DNA of 63,104 nucleotides from Gemmatimonadaceae bacterium (GTDB taxonomy: Bacteria; Gemmatimonadota; Gemmatimonadetes; Gemmatimonadales; Gemmatimonadaceae), in NCBI GenBank assembly GCA_025931335.1, contig JAICNG010000008.1, positions 1-63,104 of the forward strand, given 5' to 3'. Below, one piece after another: positions 51,868 through 61,573 of this stretch (position 1 is the first letter of the stretch; each line of letters opens with the position of its first letter). Position numbers and translations under genes: made by a program. The notes under the pieces were generated by a model. That model was given only the letters and a program-made list of their open reading frames with translations. It was not told where the DNA came from and searched no databases.

Positions 51868-53241
51868 GTGTACGAAGGGTTAATGATCAGCGTGTCCGGC
51901 GTGCGCGGCCGAGTGGGCGAGGCCCTGACCCCGGAGATCGTGGCGCGATTCGCGGCCGGATTCGGCGCGTGGGCGGCTCGGCGCGCAACAAATCGCGCGA
52001 TCGTGGTCGGGCGAGACTCGCGCGTTTCAGGACCCATGTTCCAGCGCGCCGTGATCGCCGCGCTGCAATCGGTCGGCTGCGAGGTCATCGACATCGGGCT
52101 CACGACGACGCCGACCTGCCAGCTCGCCGTCGAGCACCACCACGCGGCGGGTGGCCTCATGATCTCGGCCAGCCACAACCCGGTCGAGTGGAACGCGCTC
52201 AAGTTCATCGGGCCGAGCGGTGCATTCCTCGAGGCGCACGAGGGCGCGGAGATGCGGCGCGTCGTCGACGGGCAGATCCCCCGCGCTTCCTGGGATCGCC
52301 TCGGCGCGGTAACCGAGGATGGCGCGGCGATCGAGCGGCACATCGAGCAGGTCCTCGCCATCCCGTTCCTCGACGTCCCCGGCATCCGAAAGCGGCGGTT
52401 CAAGGTCGCCCTCGACTGTGTTCGGGGGGCCGGAGGACGAATCATTCCCCCGCTTCTCGAGCGGCTCGGATGTGACGTGACGGCCATCCACCTGGAGCCG
52501 GACGGCCGTTTTCCGCACCCGCCGGAGCCAGTAGCCGAAAACCTGCAGGAATTGGAACGGCTCGTGCTTCAGTGCGGGGCCGAGGTCGGAATGGCCGTCG
52601 ATCCGGACGTCGACCGATTGGCTCTGGTGTCGGAGGAGGGGAAGGCGGTGGGGGAGGACTATACCCTCGCGCTCGCCTCTCGTGTCGTTTTGAGACACCG
52701 CAAAGGGCCGGTCGTGGCGAACCTGTCGACGAGCTTGATCCTCGACGACGTGGTCAGGGAGGCCGGATCGAGGGTGATCCGGGCGCCTGTGGGCGAGGTG
52801 AACGTGGCGGTCCGCATGCGGGAGGAGCATGCGCCGGTCGGTGGCGAGGGGAATGGGGGTGTGATTCTCCCCGAGCTGCACCTTGGCCGAGACGCGCCGA
52901 TCGGTGTCGCGCTCATCCTTCAGTTGTTGTTGGAGGACGACATGCCGCTCTCGGCGATCGTCGGGCGCTATCCCCGGTATTCGATCGTCAAAGACAAGAT
53001 GGACCGCCCGAATGTGTCGCTGGAGGCGGTGTATGAAGCGCTTCGGAAAGAGTTCGCCGGTGCGACCGTCGATATGCAGGACGGATTGCGACTGTCGTGG
53101 CCGGACCGGTGGGTGCACGTCCGGCCGTCGGGAACCGAGCCGATCGTGCGGGTGATCGCCGAGGCGCGGACGGAAGAGGCAGCGAACGAGCTTGTGACCC
53201 GTGCGTGGGCGCCGGTGAAGGCGCTGAGATTGAGCGGGTAA
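51868..53241 (+). CDS. glmM: Phosphoglucosamine mutase-type phosphohexomutase
   Basis: The 457-residue enzyme belongs to the alpha-D-phosphohexomutase family. [17 protein letters not shown] is at the start, catalytic Ser102 in SASHNP, the metal loop DPDVDRL, the sugar loop GEGNGG and the phosphate loop [11 protein letters not shown]. Gene order with glmS (25 nt downstream) supports glucosamine-6-phosphate to glucosamine-1-phosphate for UDP-GlcNAc; phosphomannomutase is the main alternative. Start GTG 51868 (GGGAG before it) or ATG 51883 (AAGGG before it) are both possible. Confidence 0.88.
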   Translation: MYEGLMISVSGVRGRVGEALTPEIVARFAAGFGAWAARRATNRAIVVGRDSRVSGPMFQRAVIAALQSVGCEVIDIGLTTTPTCQLAVEHHHAAGGLMISASHNPVEWNALKFIGPSGAFLEAHEGAEMRRVVDGQIPRASWDRLGAVTEDGAAIERHIEQVLAIPFLDVPGIRKRRFKVALDCVRGAGGRIIPPLLERLGCDVTAIHLEPDGRFPHPPEPVAENLQELERLVLQCGAEVGMAVDPDVDRLALVSEEGKAVGEDYTLALASRVVLRHRKGPVVANLSTSLILDDVVREAGSRVIRAPVGEVNVAVRMREEHAPVGGEGNGGVILPELHLGRDAPIGVALILQLLLEDDMPLSAIVGRYPRYSIVKDKMDRPNVSLEAVYEALRKEFAGATVDMQDGLRLSWPDRWVHVRPSGTEPIVRVIAEARTEEAANELVTRAWAPVKALRLSG

Positions 53242-53266
53242 CCCCTGGATCCTGGAACAACGCACC

Positions 53267-55096
53267 ATGTGTGGAATCGTCGGGTACGTCGGGCCGCGCA
53301 TCGCGATGCCCTTGTTGGTCGAAGGACTGAAGCGCCTGGAGTACCGCGGATACGACTCGGCGGGGATTGCCGTCATGAACGGCAAGGGCGTCGAGACTCG
53401 TAAGGCAGCGGGCAAGATCTCGCAGCTCGAGTCCGTGGTACTCGCCCACCCGGTTCACGGCACGCTCGGAATCGCCCACACGCGCTGGGCCACGCACGGT
53501 GCTCCGACGACCTGCAACGCGCACCCGCATCATTCCTGCGATGATGCCATTGCCGTCGTGCACAACGGCATCATCGAGAATGCCTCGACGCTGCGGAAGC
53601 TGCTCGTGGATCGGGGCCACGCGTTCCGGTCGGAGACCGACACGGAGGTGCTCGCGCACCTCATCGAGGAGCACTTCCACGGGAATCTCGAGACCGCGGT
53701 GATCGATGCGCTTCGTCACGTCGAGGGGACGTACGGCATCGCCGTCGTCTCGAGTCGCGATCCGAACAAGATCGTCGCCGCCCGCAAGGGAAGCCCGCTG
53801 CTCATCGGCCTCGGGGATGGCGAGTTCTTCGTGGCGAGCGACGTCTCGGCGATTCTCGCCCACACGCGCCAGGTGATCTACCTGGATGATGGCGACGTCG
53901 CCGTGCTCTGCCGCGACGGCTACCGTCTGCTCGACGTCGAGGCGGCGAACCACGTGGATCGCGAGGTGAGCCGCGTCGACTGGGAGCTCGACATGATCGA
54001 GCGCGGCGGCTTCGCGCATTTCATGCTCAAGGAGATCTTCGAGCAGCCGGCGAGCGTGCAGAACACGATGCGCGGGCGCCTGCTGGCCGAGGAGGGCACG
54101 GCCAAGCTCGGCGGCTTGAACATGAGCGCCGAGGACCTGCTCCACTTCGAGAACATCGTCATCACCGCGTGCGGCACGAGCTGGCACTCGGCGCTCATCG
54201 CCGAGCACATGATCGAGGAATGCGCGCGAGTGCCGGTGGAGGTCGAGTACGCGTCGGAGTTCCGGTATCGCAACCCGATCATCAACGATCGCACGTTGTG
54301 TATCGTGATCTCGCAGTCGGGCGAGACGGCGGACACCCTGGCGGCCATGCGCGAGGCGCAGCGCCGCGGTGCTCGCGCGATCGGGATCGTGAACGTCGTC
54401 GGCTCGACGATCGCGCGCGAGTCGGACGGCGGCGTCTACATCCACGCGGGGCCGGAGATCGGCGTCGCGTCGACGAAGGCCTTCACGAGCCAGGTGATGG
54501 CCCTGGCGCTGTTCACCCTGAAGCTCGGCCGCTTGCGCAGCCTGTCGGTGGTGCAGGGGCGGAACATCGTGCAGGCGATGCACGCGCTGCCGGACCAGAT
54601 CCAGCAGATTCTCGATGGCGCGCCGACGATCGAGCGCATTGCCGACGAGTTCAAGGACGCCACGAACTTTCTGTACCTCGGCCGCGGTTACAACTTCCCG
54701 GCCGCGCTCGAAGGCGCGCTGAAGCTGAAGGAGATCAGCTACATCCACGCGGAAGGCTATCCGGCCGCGGAAATGAAGCACGGCCCGATCGCGCTCATCG
54801 ACGAGAACATGCCGGTCGTCTTCATCGCGCCGCACGACTCGGTCTTCGACAAGATCTGCTCGAACATCCAGGAAGTGAAAGCGCGGGGCGGGCGCGTGAT
54901 CGCCATCACGAGTCGCGACGAGCCCGCGCTCGAAGGGCTGCTCGACTACGAGATCCGCATCCCCGAGACGATCGACATGTTCACCCCGGTCCTCGCCTCG
55001 GTGCCGCTTCAGCTGCTCGCGTACTACATCGCGGTGAAGCGCGGCGCGAATGTCGATCAGCCGCGGAACCTCGCCAAGTCGGTGACGGTGGAGTAG
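53267..55096 (+). CDS. glmS: Glutamine-fructose-6-phosphate aminotransferase
   Basis: The 609-residue enzyme has the glutaminase domain with nucleophile Cys2 (MCGIVGYVG), RLEYRGYDSAG, HTRWATHGAPT and HNGIIEN. Two SIS isomerase domains follow (SQSGETADTLAAMREAQ, GVASTKAFTSQV), and it ends NVDQPRNLAKSVTVE. It makes glucosamine-6-phosphate for peptidoglycan and LPS. Together with glmM it forms a UDP-GlcNAc operon. There is no room for a glmS ribozyme in the 25-nt leader. Palindrome I starts 2 nt after the stop. Confidence 0.96.
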   Translation: MCGIVGYVGPRIAMPLLVEGLKRLEYRGYDSAGIAVMNGKGVETRKAAGKISQLESVVLAHPVHGTLGIAHTRWATHGAPTTCNAHPHHSCDDAIAVVHNGIIENASTLRKLLVDRGHAFRSETDTEVLAHLIEEHFHGNLETAVIDALRHVEGTYGIAVVSSRDPNKIVAARKGSPLLIGLGDGEFFVASDVSAILAHTRQVIYLDDGDVAVLCRDGYRLLDVEAANHVDREVSRVDWELDMIERGGFAHFMLKEIFEQPASVQNTMRGRLLAEEGTAKLGGLNMSAEDLLHFENIVITACGTSWHSALIAEHMIEECARVPVEVEYASEFRYRNPIINDRTLCIVISQSGETADTLAAMREAQRRGARAIGIVNVVGSTIARESDGGVYIHAGPEIGVASTKAFTSQVMALALFTLKLGRLRSLSVVQGRNIVQAMHALPDQIQQILDGAPTIERIADEFKDATNFLYLGRGYNFPAALEGALKLKEISYIHAEGYPAAEMKHGPIALIDENMPVVFIAPHDSVFDKICSNIQEVKARGGRVIAITSRDEPALEGLLDYEIRIPETIDMFTPVLASVPLQLLAYYIAVKRGANVDQPRNLAKSVTVE

Positions 55097-55097
55097 C

Positions 55098-55180
55098 AGG
55101 TGCTCGGGGTGCTCGAGGTGCTCGAGGTGCTCAGGGTTCTCCCTTGAGCACCTCGAGCACATTGAGCACCTTGAGCACCT
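55098..55180. repeat. Iterated-word palindrome I (GGTGCTCGA words)
   Basis: The left arm 55098-55136 has four copies of the 9-mer GGTGCTCGA or a variant and pairs with 55141-55180 (TTGAGCACC, TCGAGCACA variants) with few mismatches and a loop of only 4 nt. It lies between glmS and dtd on the same strand, 2 nt after the glmS stop. Confidence 0.92.
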
Positions 55181-55198
55181 CACATCAAGGGCGACGGT

Positions 55199-55651
55199 TT
55201 GCGCGTTCTGGTTCAGCGAGTGTCGCGCGCCGAAGTGCGCGTTCGGGAGGACGGGGGTGGTGCGCGCACGACGGGGCGAATCACCACGGGGTTCGTGCTC
55301 CTCGTCGGCTTCACGCACGACGACGACGAAGCGCGGCTCGCGTGGATGGCCGACAAGGTCATCGGCCTGCGCCTCTTCGGAGACGGTGAAGGGAAGATGA
55401 ATCTCGCGCTCGAGGACGTTGGCGGCGCGCTCCTCGTGGTGTCGCAATTCACTCTCTACGGCGACGCGGACAAGGGGCGGCGCCCGAGCTTCATCGATGC
55501 CGCGAGGCCGGAGGCCGCCGAGCGCTTGTACGAGCGCTTCCTGGAGATGCTGACCGCGCGCGATGTACCGGTGGAGCGCGGGGAGTTCGGCGCGATGATG
55601 GACGTGGAGCTCGTCAACGACGGCCCGGTGACGTTGTGGCTGGAGCGGTGA
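55199..55651 (+). CDS. dtd: D-aminoacyl-tRNA deacylase
   Basis: The 150-residue protein has the DTD signatures VLVQRVSRAEV at the start, VSQFTLYGDADKGRRPSF (about 81-98) and NDGPVT near the end. It frees tRNA from D-amino acids and glycine mischarged on tRNA-Ala. The start is a TTG at 55199 with AAGGG 7 nt upstream. The stop overlaps the maf start (GTGA). Confidence 0.93.
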   Translation: MRVLVQRVSRAEVRVREDGGGARTTGRITTGFVLLVGFTHDDDEARLAWMADKVIGLRLFGDGEGKMNLALEDVGGALLVVSQFTLYGDADKGRRPSFIDAARPEAAERLYERFLEMLTARDVPVERGEFGAMMDVELVNDGPVTLWLER

Positions 55652-56241
55652 CCCCGCGCGTTCTGCTGGCATCATCGTCGCCGAGGCGACGTGAGCTGCT
55701 GACCATGATCGGCATCGCGCATGAGGTGCTTCCGGCCGACATCGACGAGGCGTACCTCCCGGGGGAAACGCCGATCGCGCATGCGGAACGCCTCGCGCGC
55801 ACCAAGGCGGACACGATCGCCCAGGTGGCGCCGGACGCCGTCGTCATCGGTGCCGACACGATCGTCGTGATCGACGAGCAGGTGCTGGGCAAGCCGCGCG
55901 ATGAGTCGCACGCGGCCGCGATGCTGCGTCAGCTCAGCGGCCGCACCCACGAGGTCTTTACGGCGGTCGCCGTGGCGCGCGGCACGCGCACCGACTCGGC
56001 CGTGGAGGTCGTGTCCGTCACCTTCCGCGAGCTGCTGGACGAGGAGATCCGCTCGTACATCGCGACGCGGGAGCCGATGGACAAGGCCGGCGCATATGGC
56101 ATTCAGGGCTACGGCGCGACGATCGTGCAGCGCATCGATGGAGACTTCTTCGCCGTCATGGGGCTGTCGCTGGTGCGGCTCGTCACCCTGCTCGGGCAGC
56201 ACGGCGTGACGTACGATTTTCGCGGTGTGCGACACGCATGA
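55648..56241 (+). CDS. maf: Maf-family nucleotide pyrophosphatase
   Basis: The 197-residue protein has LLASSSPRRRELLTMIGI (about 5-22), EAYLPGE, ADTIVVIDEQVLGKPRDESHAAAMLRQLSGRTHEVFTAVAV and EPMDKAGAYGIQG, which are Maf/YhdE signatures. Such enzymes hydrolyse dTTP, UTP or modified nucleotides. The GTG at 55648 is preferred to 55636 because it overlaps the dtd stop by 4 nt and removes five non-family residues. The stop overlaps the next glycosyltransferase. Confidence 0.93.
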   Translation: MTPRVLLASSSPRRRELLTMIGIAHEVLPADIDEAYLPGETPIAHAERLARTKADTIAQVAPDAVVIGADTIVVIDEQVLGKPRDESHAAAMLRQLSGRTHEVFTAVAVARGTRTDSAVEVVSVTFRELLDEEIRSYIATREPMDKAGAYGIQGYGATIVQRIDGDFFAVMGLSLVRLVTLLGQHGVTYDFRGVRHA

Positions 56242-57374
56242 GCACTCCCCGCGCACTGAAGACTCTGGAGCGTGCGGCGAAAGGCCTGTTGCTGCGCGCG
56301 GTGGGCCTCGCGCTCGGAAGCGCCCGGCGTCATTCAGCGCCCGATTGGTCATCGCCCCTGCGCGTGCTGTTCATCCGGCACGACGGGATCGGCGACGTCC
56401 TGATGTCGACGCCCCTGTTGCGAGCGATCAGCAAGGCGCGCCCCAACATCGCCATCGACGTGCTGACCTTTCCCGGGCCGGCCGAGGCGCTGCGCGGCCT
56501 TCCGTTCATTCAACGCATCCACGCGTTCACCCCCGGCCGGCGGCAGACGTATCCACGCGATGTCATCGCGCGGATCCGCGACGAGCGATACGACGCGATC
56601 ATCGACGGTACGGTCCGGCGGTTCGTCGACGGACAGGAATTCGGCGGTCGGGTGAAGGCGGGGATGGTGATGCTGCTGCTGGCGTCGCGCGCGCGACACC
56701 GTATCGGCATGGCGGGGCGCGAGAACGACTTCGTGTACACGATTCCGGTCCGCGCATCGAACGCCGACGCGCATCACAGCCGCTACACGGCGTCGCTCGG
56801 CCTGCCCTTCGGCGTCGACCCGGCGACACTGGACGTGCGGCCGGCGATCGTCTTGACCCCGGCCGAGCGGGAGGAAGGGGAGCGCGCCTGGGCGGGCACC
56901 GATCGCGGCGGGCCTCGCCTTCTCGTGAACATCTCGTCGCTCAACGACTGCCGCCGCTGGGATGACCGCGCGTACGCGATGGCGCTGCGCGGCCTCCGCC
57001 GCGCGCGCCCGGATGTGCGCATCGCCATCATCGGAGGGCCCGGCGATGACGCGCGGGTGACGGCGCTCGCGCGAGACGTCGGCGCCATCGCGATGGTGCC
57101 TCCGCTCCGCGTCGCGTTCGCGGCGGTTGCGGCGGCGAGCGTGCTCCTCACGCCGGACACGAGCCTCGGCCACGCCGCTGCCGCGGTGGGAACTCCGGTG
57201 GTGGTGATGCTACCGACGGGGCACGAGCCGCTCGTTCCGGCCGGGGTCGCAGGGATCCATCTCTTTGGCGAGGGCGGACAGATTCGCTCGATTTCACCCG
57301 ATCGCGTGGAGCACGCGGTGCTGGAGATGCTCGCGCGCGTGGCGCCGCTCGCCCCCGCGTCCGCGGCGCGGTGA
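56238..57374 (+). CDS. Family-9 glycosyltransferase (heptosyltransferase-like), copy 1
   Basis: The 378-residue enzyme has the GT9 fold with RVLFIRHDGIGDVLMSTPLLRAI (about 42-64) in the N-terminal domain and LTPDTSLGHAAAAVGTPVVVM in the C-terminal one. It would add heptose or another sugar to lipid A-core. A basic, amphipathic N-terminus (1-35) may bind the inner membrane. It overlaps maf by 4 nt and the next GT9 gene by 4 nt. Its acceptor sugar is unknown. Confidence 0.87.
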   Translation: MSTPRALKTLERAAKGLLLRAVGLALGSARRHSAPDWSSPLRVLFIRHDGIGDVLMSTPLLRAISKARPNIAIDVLTFPGPAEALRGLPFIQRIHAFTPGRRQTYPRDVIARIRDERYDAIIDGTVRRFVDGQEFGGRVKAGMVMLLLASRARHRIGMAGRENDFVYTIPVRASNADAHHSRYTASLGLPFGVDPATLDVRPAIVLTPAEREEGERAWAGTDRGGPRLLVNISSLNDCRRWDDRAYAMALRGLRRARPDVRIAIIGGPGDDARVTALARDVGAIAMVPPLRVAFAAVAAASVLLTPDTSLGHAAAAVGTPVVVMLPTGHEPLVPAGVAGIHLFGEGGQIRSISPDRVEHAVLEMLARVAPLAPASAAR

Positions 57375-58492
57375 CGCCGCCGCGGGTGAAGCGCGCTCTC
57401 AAGCAGCTCGAGCGCATCTGGAAGCGAGTCGTGTTCCGCGGGCTCGGGGCGCTTCTTCCCGGCAAGCGCGCCGCCTTCACACCCGACTGGGGAGCCCGAC
57501 CGCATCGCGTGCTCTATCTGCGATACGATCGCATCGGCGACATGATCATGGCCACGCCGCTCATCCGCGCGATCGCCACGTCACACCCCACGATTCAGCT
57601 CGACGTGCTCGCGTCACCGACGAATGCCATCGTCCTCGCGGGGAACCCGCACGTGCGGCGCGTGAGGACGTTCGACCGCAAGCGCTTCGCATCGTTCGCG
57701 CGGACGGCGCGCGTGCTGCGCCGCGAGCACTACGACGTCGTCATCGACGGGATGGTGCTGCAGCCCTCGGTCACGATGTTGATATTGATGCTGGCGACGG
57801 GTGCCCGGTATCGCATCGGCATCGGCGGGCGGGCCAACGACTTCATCTACACGTTGCCGGTATCGCCGGCTCCCCCTGGCGAGCACCAGATCGTGCAATC
57901 GGCGATGACCGCGGTGCCTTTCGGCGTGGATGTGCAGCGCACGAGCTGGCGCCCGGAGCTGTTCGTCGACGCCGCCGAGCGTGAGCGTGCCGAGGCGACG
58001 TGGCGGAGCGATGGGGCGGAGGGCCTCCGCATCCTGGTCAACATCGCCGCGGGAGAGGCACGCCGTCGCTGGCCGCCGGAGCGCGTGGAGGCCGCCATCC
58101 GCGGTGCCCGTGAGGCGGCGTCGAGCTGCACGATCCTCGTGATGGCGCCGCCGGCCGACGTGGCCGAGGCGGAGCGCATTGCGCGCGCGAGTGGAGCGCG
58201 GGCTGTGCTTCCCGGATTGCGCGACGCGTTCGCGCTGGTCGCCACGGCGGACGTCGTATTCACGCCGGATACGAGCATTGCGCACGCCGCTTCGGCGTTC
58301 GCGAAGCCTTCCGTCGTCCTGCTGATCGGCGGGTCCGGCATCTTCCAGCCGTACGAGACACCGGGACGATTCGTCTACAGCCCGGGTCCCACGCTCGAAT
58401 CGCTCGACGCCCCGCCGGTCATCGATGCGCTGGTGTCGGTGATCCGAGCGGCGTCAGCAGCTCGAGCTCCGCGAGGATCATCTCCGCGGTAA
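57371..58492 (+). CDS. Family-9 glycosyltransferase (heptosyltransferase-like), copy 2
   Basis: The 373-residue paralog of the preceding gene has VLYLRYDRIGDMIMATPLIRAIA and FTPDTSIAHAASAFAKPSVVLL, with the same basic N-terminal helix. Start GTG 57371 overlaps the upstream stop. The C-terminal 24 codons (to 58492) overlap the end of the convergent GT9 gene by 74 nt. Both C-termini look like ordinary loose tails (AASAARAPRGSSPR here), so the overlap is tolerated without damaging a domain. Confidence 0.86.
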   Translation: MTPPRVKRALKQLERIWKRVVFRGLGALLPGKRAAFTPDWGARPHRVLYLRYDRIGDMIMATPLIRAIATSHPTIQLDVLASPTNAIVLAGNPHVRRVRTFDRKRFASFARTARVLRREHYDVVIDGMVLQPSVTMLILMLATGARYRIGIGGRANDFIYTLPVSPAPPGEHQIVQSAMTAVPFGVDVQRTSWRPELFVDAAERERAEATWRSDGAEGLRILVNIAAGEARRRWPPERVEAAIRGAREAASSCTILVMAPPADVAEAERIARASGARAVLPGLRDAFALVATADVVFTPDTSIAHAASAFAKPSVVLLIGGSGIFQPYETPGRFVYSPGPTLESLDAPPVIDALVSVIRAASAARAPRGSSPR

Positions 58493-59417
58493 CTCCCGCC
58501 GGCGAGGGGCGCGAGATGACGCGCGACGGCCCGACGCCCTGCGGGAAGGTTCGCTGCGGTTCGCCGGGGGTGAAGATGCCGAGGACCGGGACGCCAAGCG
58601 CCGACGCGACGTGCAGTGGGCCGGAGTCATGACCGATGAAGGCCACGCACAGACCGGTGAGCGCCGCCGAGTCGAGCAGCGAGCCAGCGCCGATACGGTC
58701 GGCGAAATACCAGTGCGGCGAGGACCCGCCGGCGCGAATCTCCTCGAGCTCGCTCGCGGCGCCGATCCACACGACGTCCAGATCACGCTTCACGAGAGCC
58801 TCACCGAGCACGCGCCACGCCGCTACTTCGACGCACCGCGTGCGACTGCCCGCGAATGCGTGCAGCGCCACACGAGGGCGAGCGGGCAGCAGGGCGGCGA
58901 GAGAGGCGCGCCGGAGCGCGAGCGGCGCCGGATCGAGGCGGTAGTGCGAGCGCGGCGTAGCCCCGAGTGCGTGCGCGATTCCACCGATCTCGGCCACGAC
59001 GGGGCGAGATCGATCCTCGGCCGGCAAGAGGTGAGTGAGCCATCGCTGGTTGCGTTTACGCTGGCGTCCGATGCGGGCGGGGATGCCGGCGAGCGCCACG
59101 GCGACGGCCATGCTCCACTGCGACGAGGCGAGCACCGCGAGATCATAGCGCGTGCGGTGAACCTCGCGCAGCGCCCGGACAAAGGGGGCGAAACGTCCCT
59201 TCGCGCTGCCTGGCGCGCGGTCCCAAAAGGGGTCGGACGCGATGATCCGATCCGCTCCCGGAATGAGGCGCGCGACATCGGCCGTGTACGCCTTGCACCA
59301 GATGTCGAGCGCCGCGCGCGGGAACCGCTCGCGCAGCGCCGGGGCGAGAGCCGATGCGAACACGAGATCGCCAACGTTGTCGAGACTAACGAGAAGGATG
59401 CGAGAGGGCTCGCTCAT
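58419..59417 (-). CDS. Family-9 glycosyltransferase (heptosyltransferase-like), copy 3
   Basis: The 332-residue enzyme has RILLVSLDNVGDLVFASALAPALRE (6-30) and IGHDSGPLHVASALGVPVLGIFTPG, the GT9 donor-site pattern. It is the only minus-strand gene in this LPS block and runs tail-to-tail into copy 2. It diverges from the GT2 gene, with the promoter for that gene near 59485. The ATG at 59417 has a weak GAG upstream. Confidence 0.85.
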   Translation of the reverse strand: MSEPSRILLVSLDNVGDLVFASALAPALRERFPRAALDIWCKAYTADVARLIPGADRIIASDPFWDRAPGSAKGRFAPFVRALREVHRTRYDLAVLASSQWSMAVAVALAGIPARIGRQRKRNQRWLTHLLPAEDRSRPVVAEIGGIAHALGATPRSHYRLDPAPLALRRASLAALLPARPRVALHAFAGSRTRCVEVAAWRVLGEALVKRDLDVVWIGAASELEEIRAGGSSPHWYFADRIGAGSLLDSAALTGLCVAFIGHDSGPLHVASALGVPVLGIFTPGEPQRTFPQGVGPSRVISRPSPAGVTAEMILAELELLTPLGSPTPAHR

Positions 59418-59484
59418 ATGGCGTCTCGATCCCGAGATGGGTACGATTCTGCCTGCTGGCAGATTCCGCTCGCTCTGCCGTCTC

Positions 59485-59508
59485 TATTCTAATCCCGGTC
59501 CGCGCGCC
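59485..59508 (+). promoter_or_regulatory. Candidate promoter for the GT2 gene
   Basis: TATTCT (59485-59490) lies 18 nt before the GTG at 59509, with no clear -35. It supports that GTG over an upstream ATG at 59437. Confidence 0.3.
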
Positions 59509-60255
59509 GTGCCCCCCCTGCTGTCAGTCGTCATCATCGTGCACAACGAGGAAGCCCATCTCGGAGCGTGCCTCGCCAGCGTTCGCGAGATCGCGGATGA
59601 GATCATCGTGCTCGATGACGGCTCGACCGATGCCACGGTGGCCGTCGCGCAACAGCATGGCGCACGGGTGGAGTTGCGACCGTTCGACGACTTCGGTCGC
59701 CAGAAGCAGGCGGCGCTCGACCTCGCCACGGGACGCTGGATCCTCTCGATCGACGCCGACGAGCGGGTAACGCCACCGCTCGCACGTGAGATCGCACGAG
59801 TCATTCGACGGGACGACTCGGCCGACGGGTACTGGCTGCGGCGGACCATGATATACCTCGGGAAGCGTCTGCGATTCGGCGGGGCGGGCTCGGAGTGGAT
59901 TCTTCGGCTCGCGCGCCGGGAGCGGGCGCGGTTCGCGCCACTTCCGGTGCACGAGCACCTGATCGTCGAGGGGCGCACGGCGCGGTTGGCCGGCGCCCTC
60001 GATCACATCAAGTATCGCTCGCTTCGTGAGCACATCGAGACGATCAACCGATATACCGAGCTCGCGGCGGGCCGGAAGCGCGAGGCGGGCCGCCGGTTTT
60101 CCGTGACGCACGTGCTTCGCATTCCGTGGGAGATGTTTTCGCGGCTCGTCCTTCGGCTCGGCCTGCTCGATGGACGAGCCGGGATCATCCATGCGGCCAT
60201 GGCCGCCTTCTACGCGTTCGTGCAGTACGCAAAGTTGTGGCGCGAGCCGGAGTGA
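59509..60255 (+). CDS. Family-2 glycosyltransferase, WaaE/KdtX-like
   Basis: The 248-residue enzyme has LLSVVIIVHNEEAHLGACLASV (5-26), VLDDGSTDATV, GRQKQAALDLATGRWILSIDADERV and HEHLIVEGRTARLAGALDHIKYRSLREHI, as in WaaE-type LPS core glucosyltransferases. It adds a sugar to the inner core, probably at the cytoplasmic membrane face. The GTG at 59509 is chosen because it gives the normal GT2 start and a promoter lies just before it. The stop overlaps the next gene. Confidence 0.85.
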   Translation: MPPLLSVVIIVHNEEAHLGACLASVREIADEIIVLDDGSTDATVAVAQQHGARVELRPFDDFGRQKQAALDLATGRWILSIDADERVTPPLAREIARVIRRDDSADGYWLRRTMIYLGKRLRFGGAGSEWILRLARRERARFAPLPVHEHLIVEGRTARLAGALDHIKYRSLREHIETINRYTELAAGRKREAGRRFSVTHVLRIPWEMFSRLVLRLGLLDGRAGIIHAAMAAFYAFVQYAKLWREPE

Positions 60256-61301
60256 CGCCCCGCGTTTCCCACCCGCGCCAGGTGCTCCTCGTGCAGCTGC
60301 GCCGACTGGGCGACGTCGTGCTGACGACGGCGTTGCTCGGTGACCTCCGGCGCGCGTTGCCCGGGGCGTCCGTCGATTTTCTCGTTGGCGATCGCGCGGC
60401 GCCGCTTCTCGAGCATCACCCACAGATTCGCGAGCGTCTCATCTACGACCGCGAGCATCCCACGCGTACATGGCGCGCGGTGCGCAGCCGCCGCTACGAT
60501 TGGATCATCGATCCCCAGTCGTCCCCACGAACCGCGCCGCTCGCGCTCGTGTCCGGCGCGCCCGTTCGCGCCGGGTTCGCGGTGCGCGGATGGGGCTGGG
60601 TGTACACGCATCGGCTCCCGCGTGCGGGACGACCCACGGAGTACGTGCCGCGCGAGCGCCAGCGCCTGCTCGAGATGCTCGGCGTGTCGGTGGCGCGTCC
60701 GCGAACCAGTCTCGTTCTCACGTCCGCGGAAGGCGCCGCGGGAGACGAGCTGCTCATCGCGCATGGGATCCGGCCGGACGCCCCGGTGATCGGGATGGTG
60801 CTGTCGGCCGGCGAGTCGGCGAAGGAGTGGCCTGCGGGGCACTTCGCGGCGCTCGCGGATGCGCTCGCGGACGCGGGCATTCAACCCGTCCTGTTCGAGA
60901 TGCCGGGCGACGCCGAGAAAGTCGCGCGCGCGTGCGATGCGTCGCGGCGGCTCGTGCGCATCGCGGTACCGGGGCTGCGCGCGTTCATGGGCGCGCTGGC
61001 CGCGTGTACGGCGCTCGTGTCGGCCGACACGGGGCCGGCACACATCGCGACGGCGCTCCAGGTGCCGCGGGTGACGGTATTTGGTCCGGAGCCCCCCGCC
61101 GCATGGGCGCCGCCGGACGATCCGTCGGTCATCGCGCTGCGCGCCGAATCGGCGCGGGGGCTGGGCATCGTCCCCAAGCGCGACGCGCGGGCGTCGACGC
61201 TCACCGCGGAGGTGACCCCGGCGCAAGTCTTCGAGGCCGTGCGCACGCTTCTCGCACGGGGAGGTCCCGGGGCCGGTGCGAGCGGCGTGCGATGGGGGTA
61301 G
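60252..61301 (+). CDS. Family-9 glycosyltransferase (heptosyltransferase-like), copy 4
   Basis: The 349-residue enzyme is closest in appearance to classical heptosyltransferases. It has [52 protein letters not shown] (the sugar-nucleotide loop with K-E-W-P) and [25 protein letters not shown]. The GTG at 60252 overlaps the GT2 stop (GTGA). It probably transfers heptose to the inner core. The following DUF4254 half-gene starts 44 nt after its stop. Confidence 0.89.
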   Translation: MTPRVSHPRQVLLVQLRRLGDVVLTTALLGDLRRALPGASVDFLVGDRAAPLLEHHPQIRERLIYDREHPTRTWRAVRSRRYDWIIDPQSSPRTAPLALVSGAPVRAGFAVRGWGWVYTHRLPRAGRPTEYVPRERQRLLEMLGVSVARPRTSLVLTSAEGAAGDELLIAHGIRPDAPVIGMVLSAGESAKEWPAGHFAALADALADAGIQPVLFEMPGDAEKVARACDASRRLVRIAVPGLRAFMGALAACTALVSADTGPAHIATALQVPRVTVFGPEPPAAWAPPDDPSVIALRAESARGLGIVPKRDARASTLTAEVTPAQVFEAVRTLLARGGPGAGASGVRWG

Positions 61302-61345
61302 ATTGCCCGCGTCCCGAACGATCCAGCACGACGTACGAGGTGAGG

Positions 61346-61573
61346 ATGGACGAGACTATCGGCATGCTGATCGCGCGGCTCGCGCAGACCAATATCGAGC
61401 TGTGGCACGAAGAGGACAAGGCGCGCGTCGAGGACGATCATCAGGTGGCGGCGGCGAAGCGCAACGTCGACAAGCTGAACCAGCGGCGGAACGATCTCAT
61501 CGAGCGCATCGATGAAGCGGTGATGCGCGTCGCTCGTGAGGCGCAACGCGAAGCGGAGACGCGCCGTGGCTGA
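61346..61573 (+). CDS. DUF4254 protein, N-terminal half
   Basis: The 75-residue protein ([57 protein letters not shown]...) matches the first half of the DUF4254 domain, whose members are usually single proteins found beside heptosyltransferase genes. GTGAGG before the ATG supplies a ribosome-binding site. It ends at 61571-61573 and the second half starts at 61566 in the +1 frame, an 8-nt overlap. It is all-helical, soluble and of unknown function. The split could be real, or one frameshift away from a single protein. Confidence 0.72.
   Translation: MDETIGMLIARLAQTNIELWHEEDKARVEDDHQVAAAKRNVDKLNQRRNDLIERIDEAVMRVAREAQREAETRRG

Noticed and set aside
53242-53266. glmS ribozyme
   Set aside because: Only 25 nt separate glmM and glmS, far too few, and no ribozyme core is visible.
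52027-53415. Long antisense frames opposite glmM, glmS and others (up to 895 codons)
   Set aside because: GC-rich codon bias leaves long open frames on the opposite strand; none shows family motifs or a ribosome-binding site.
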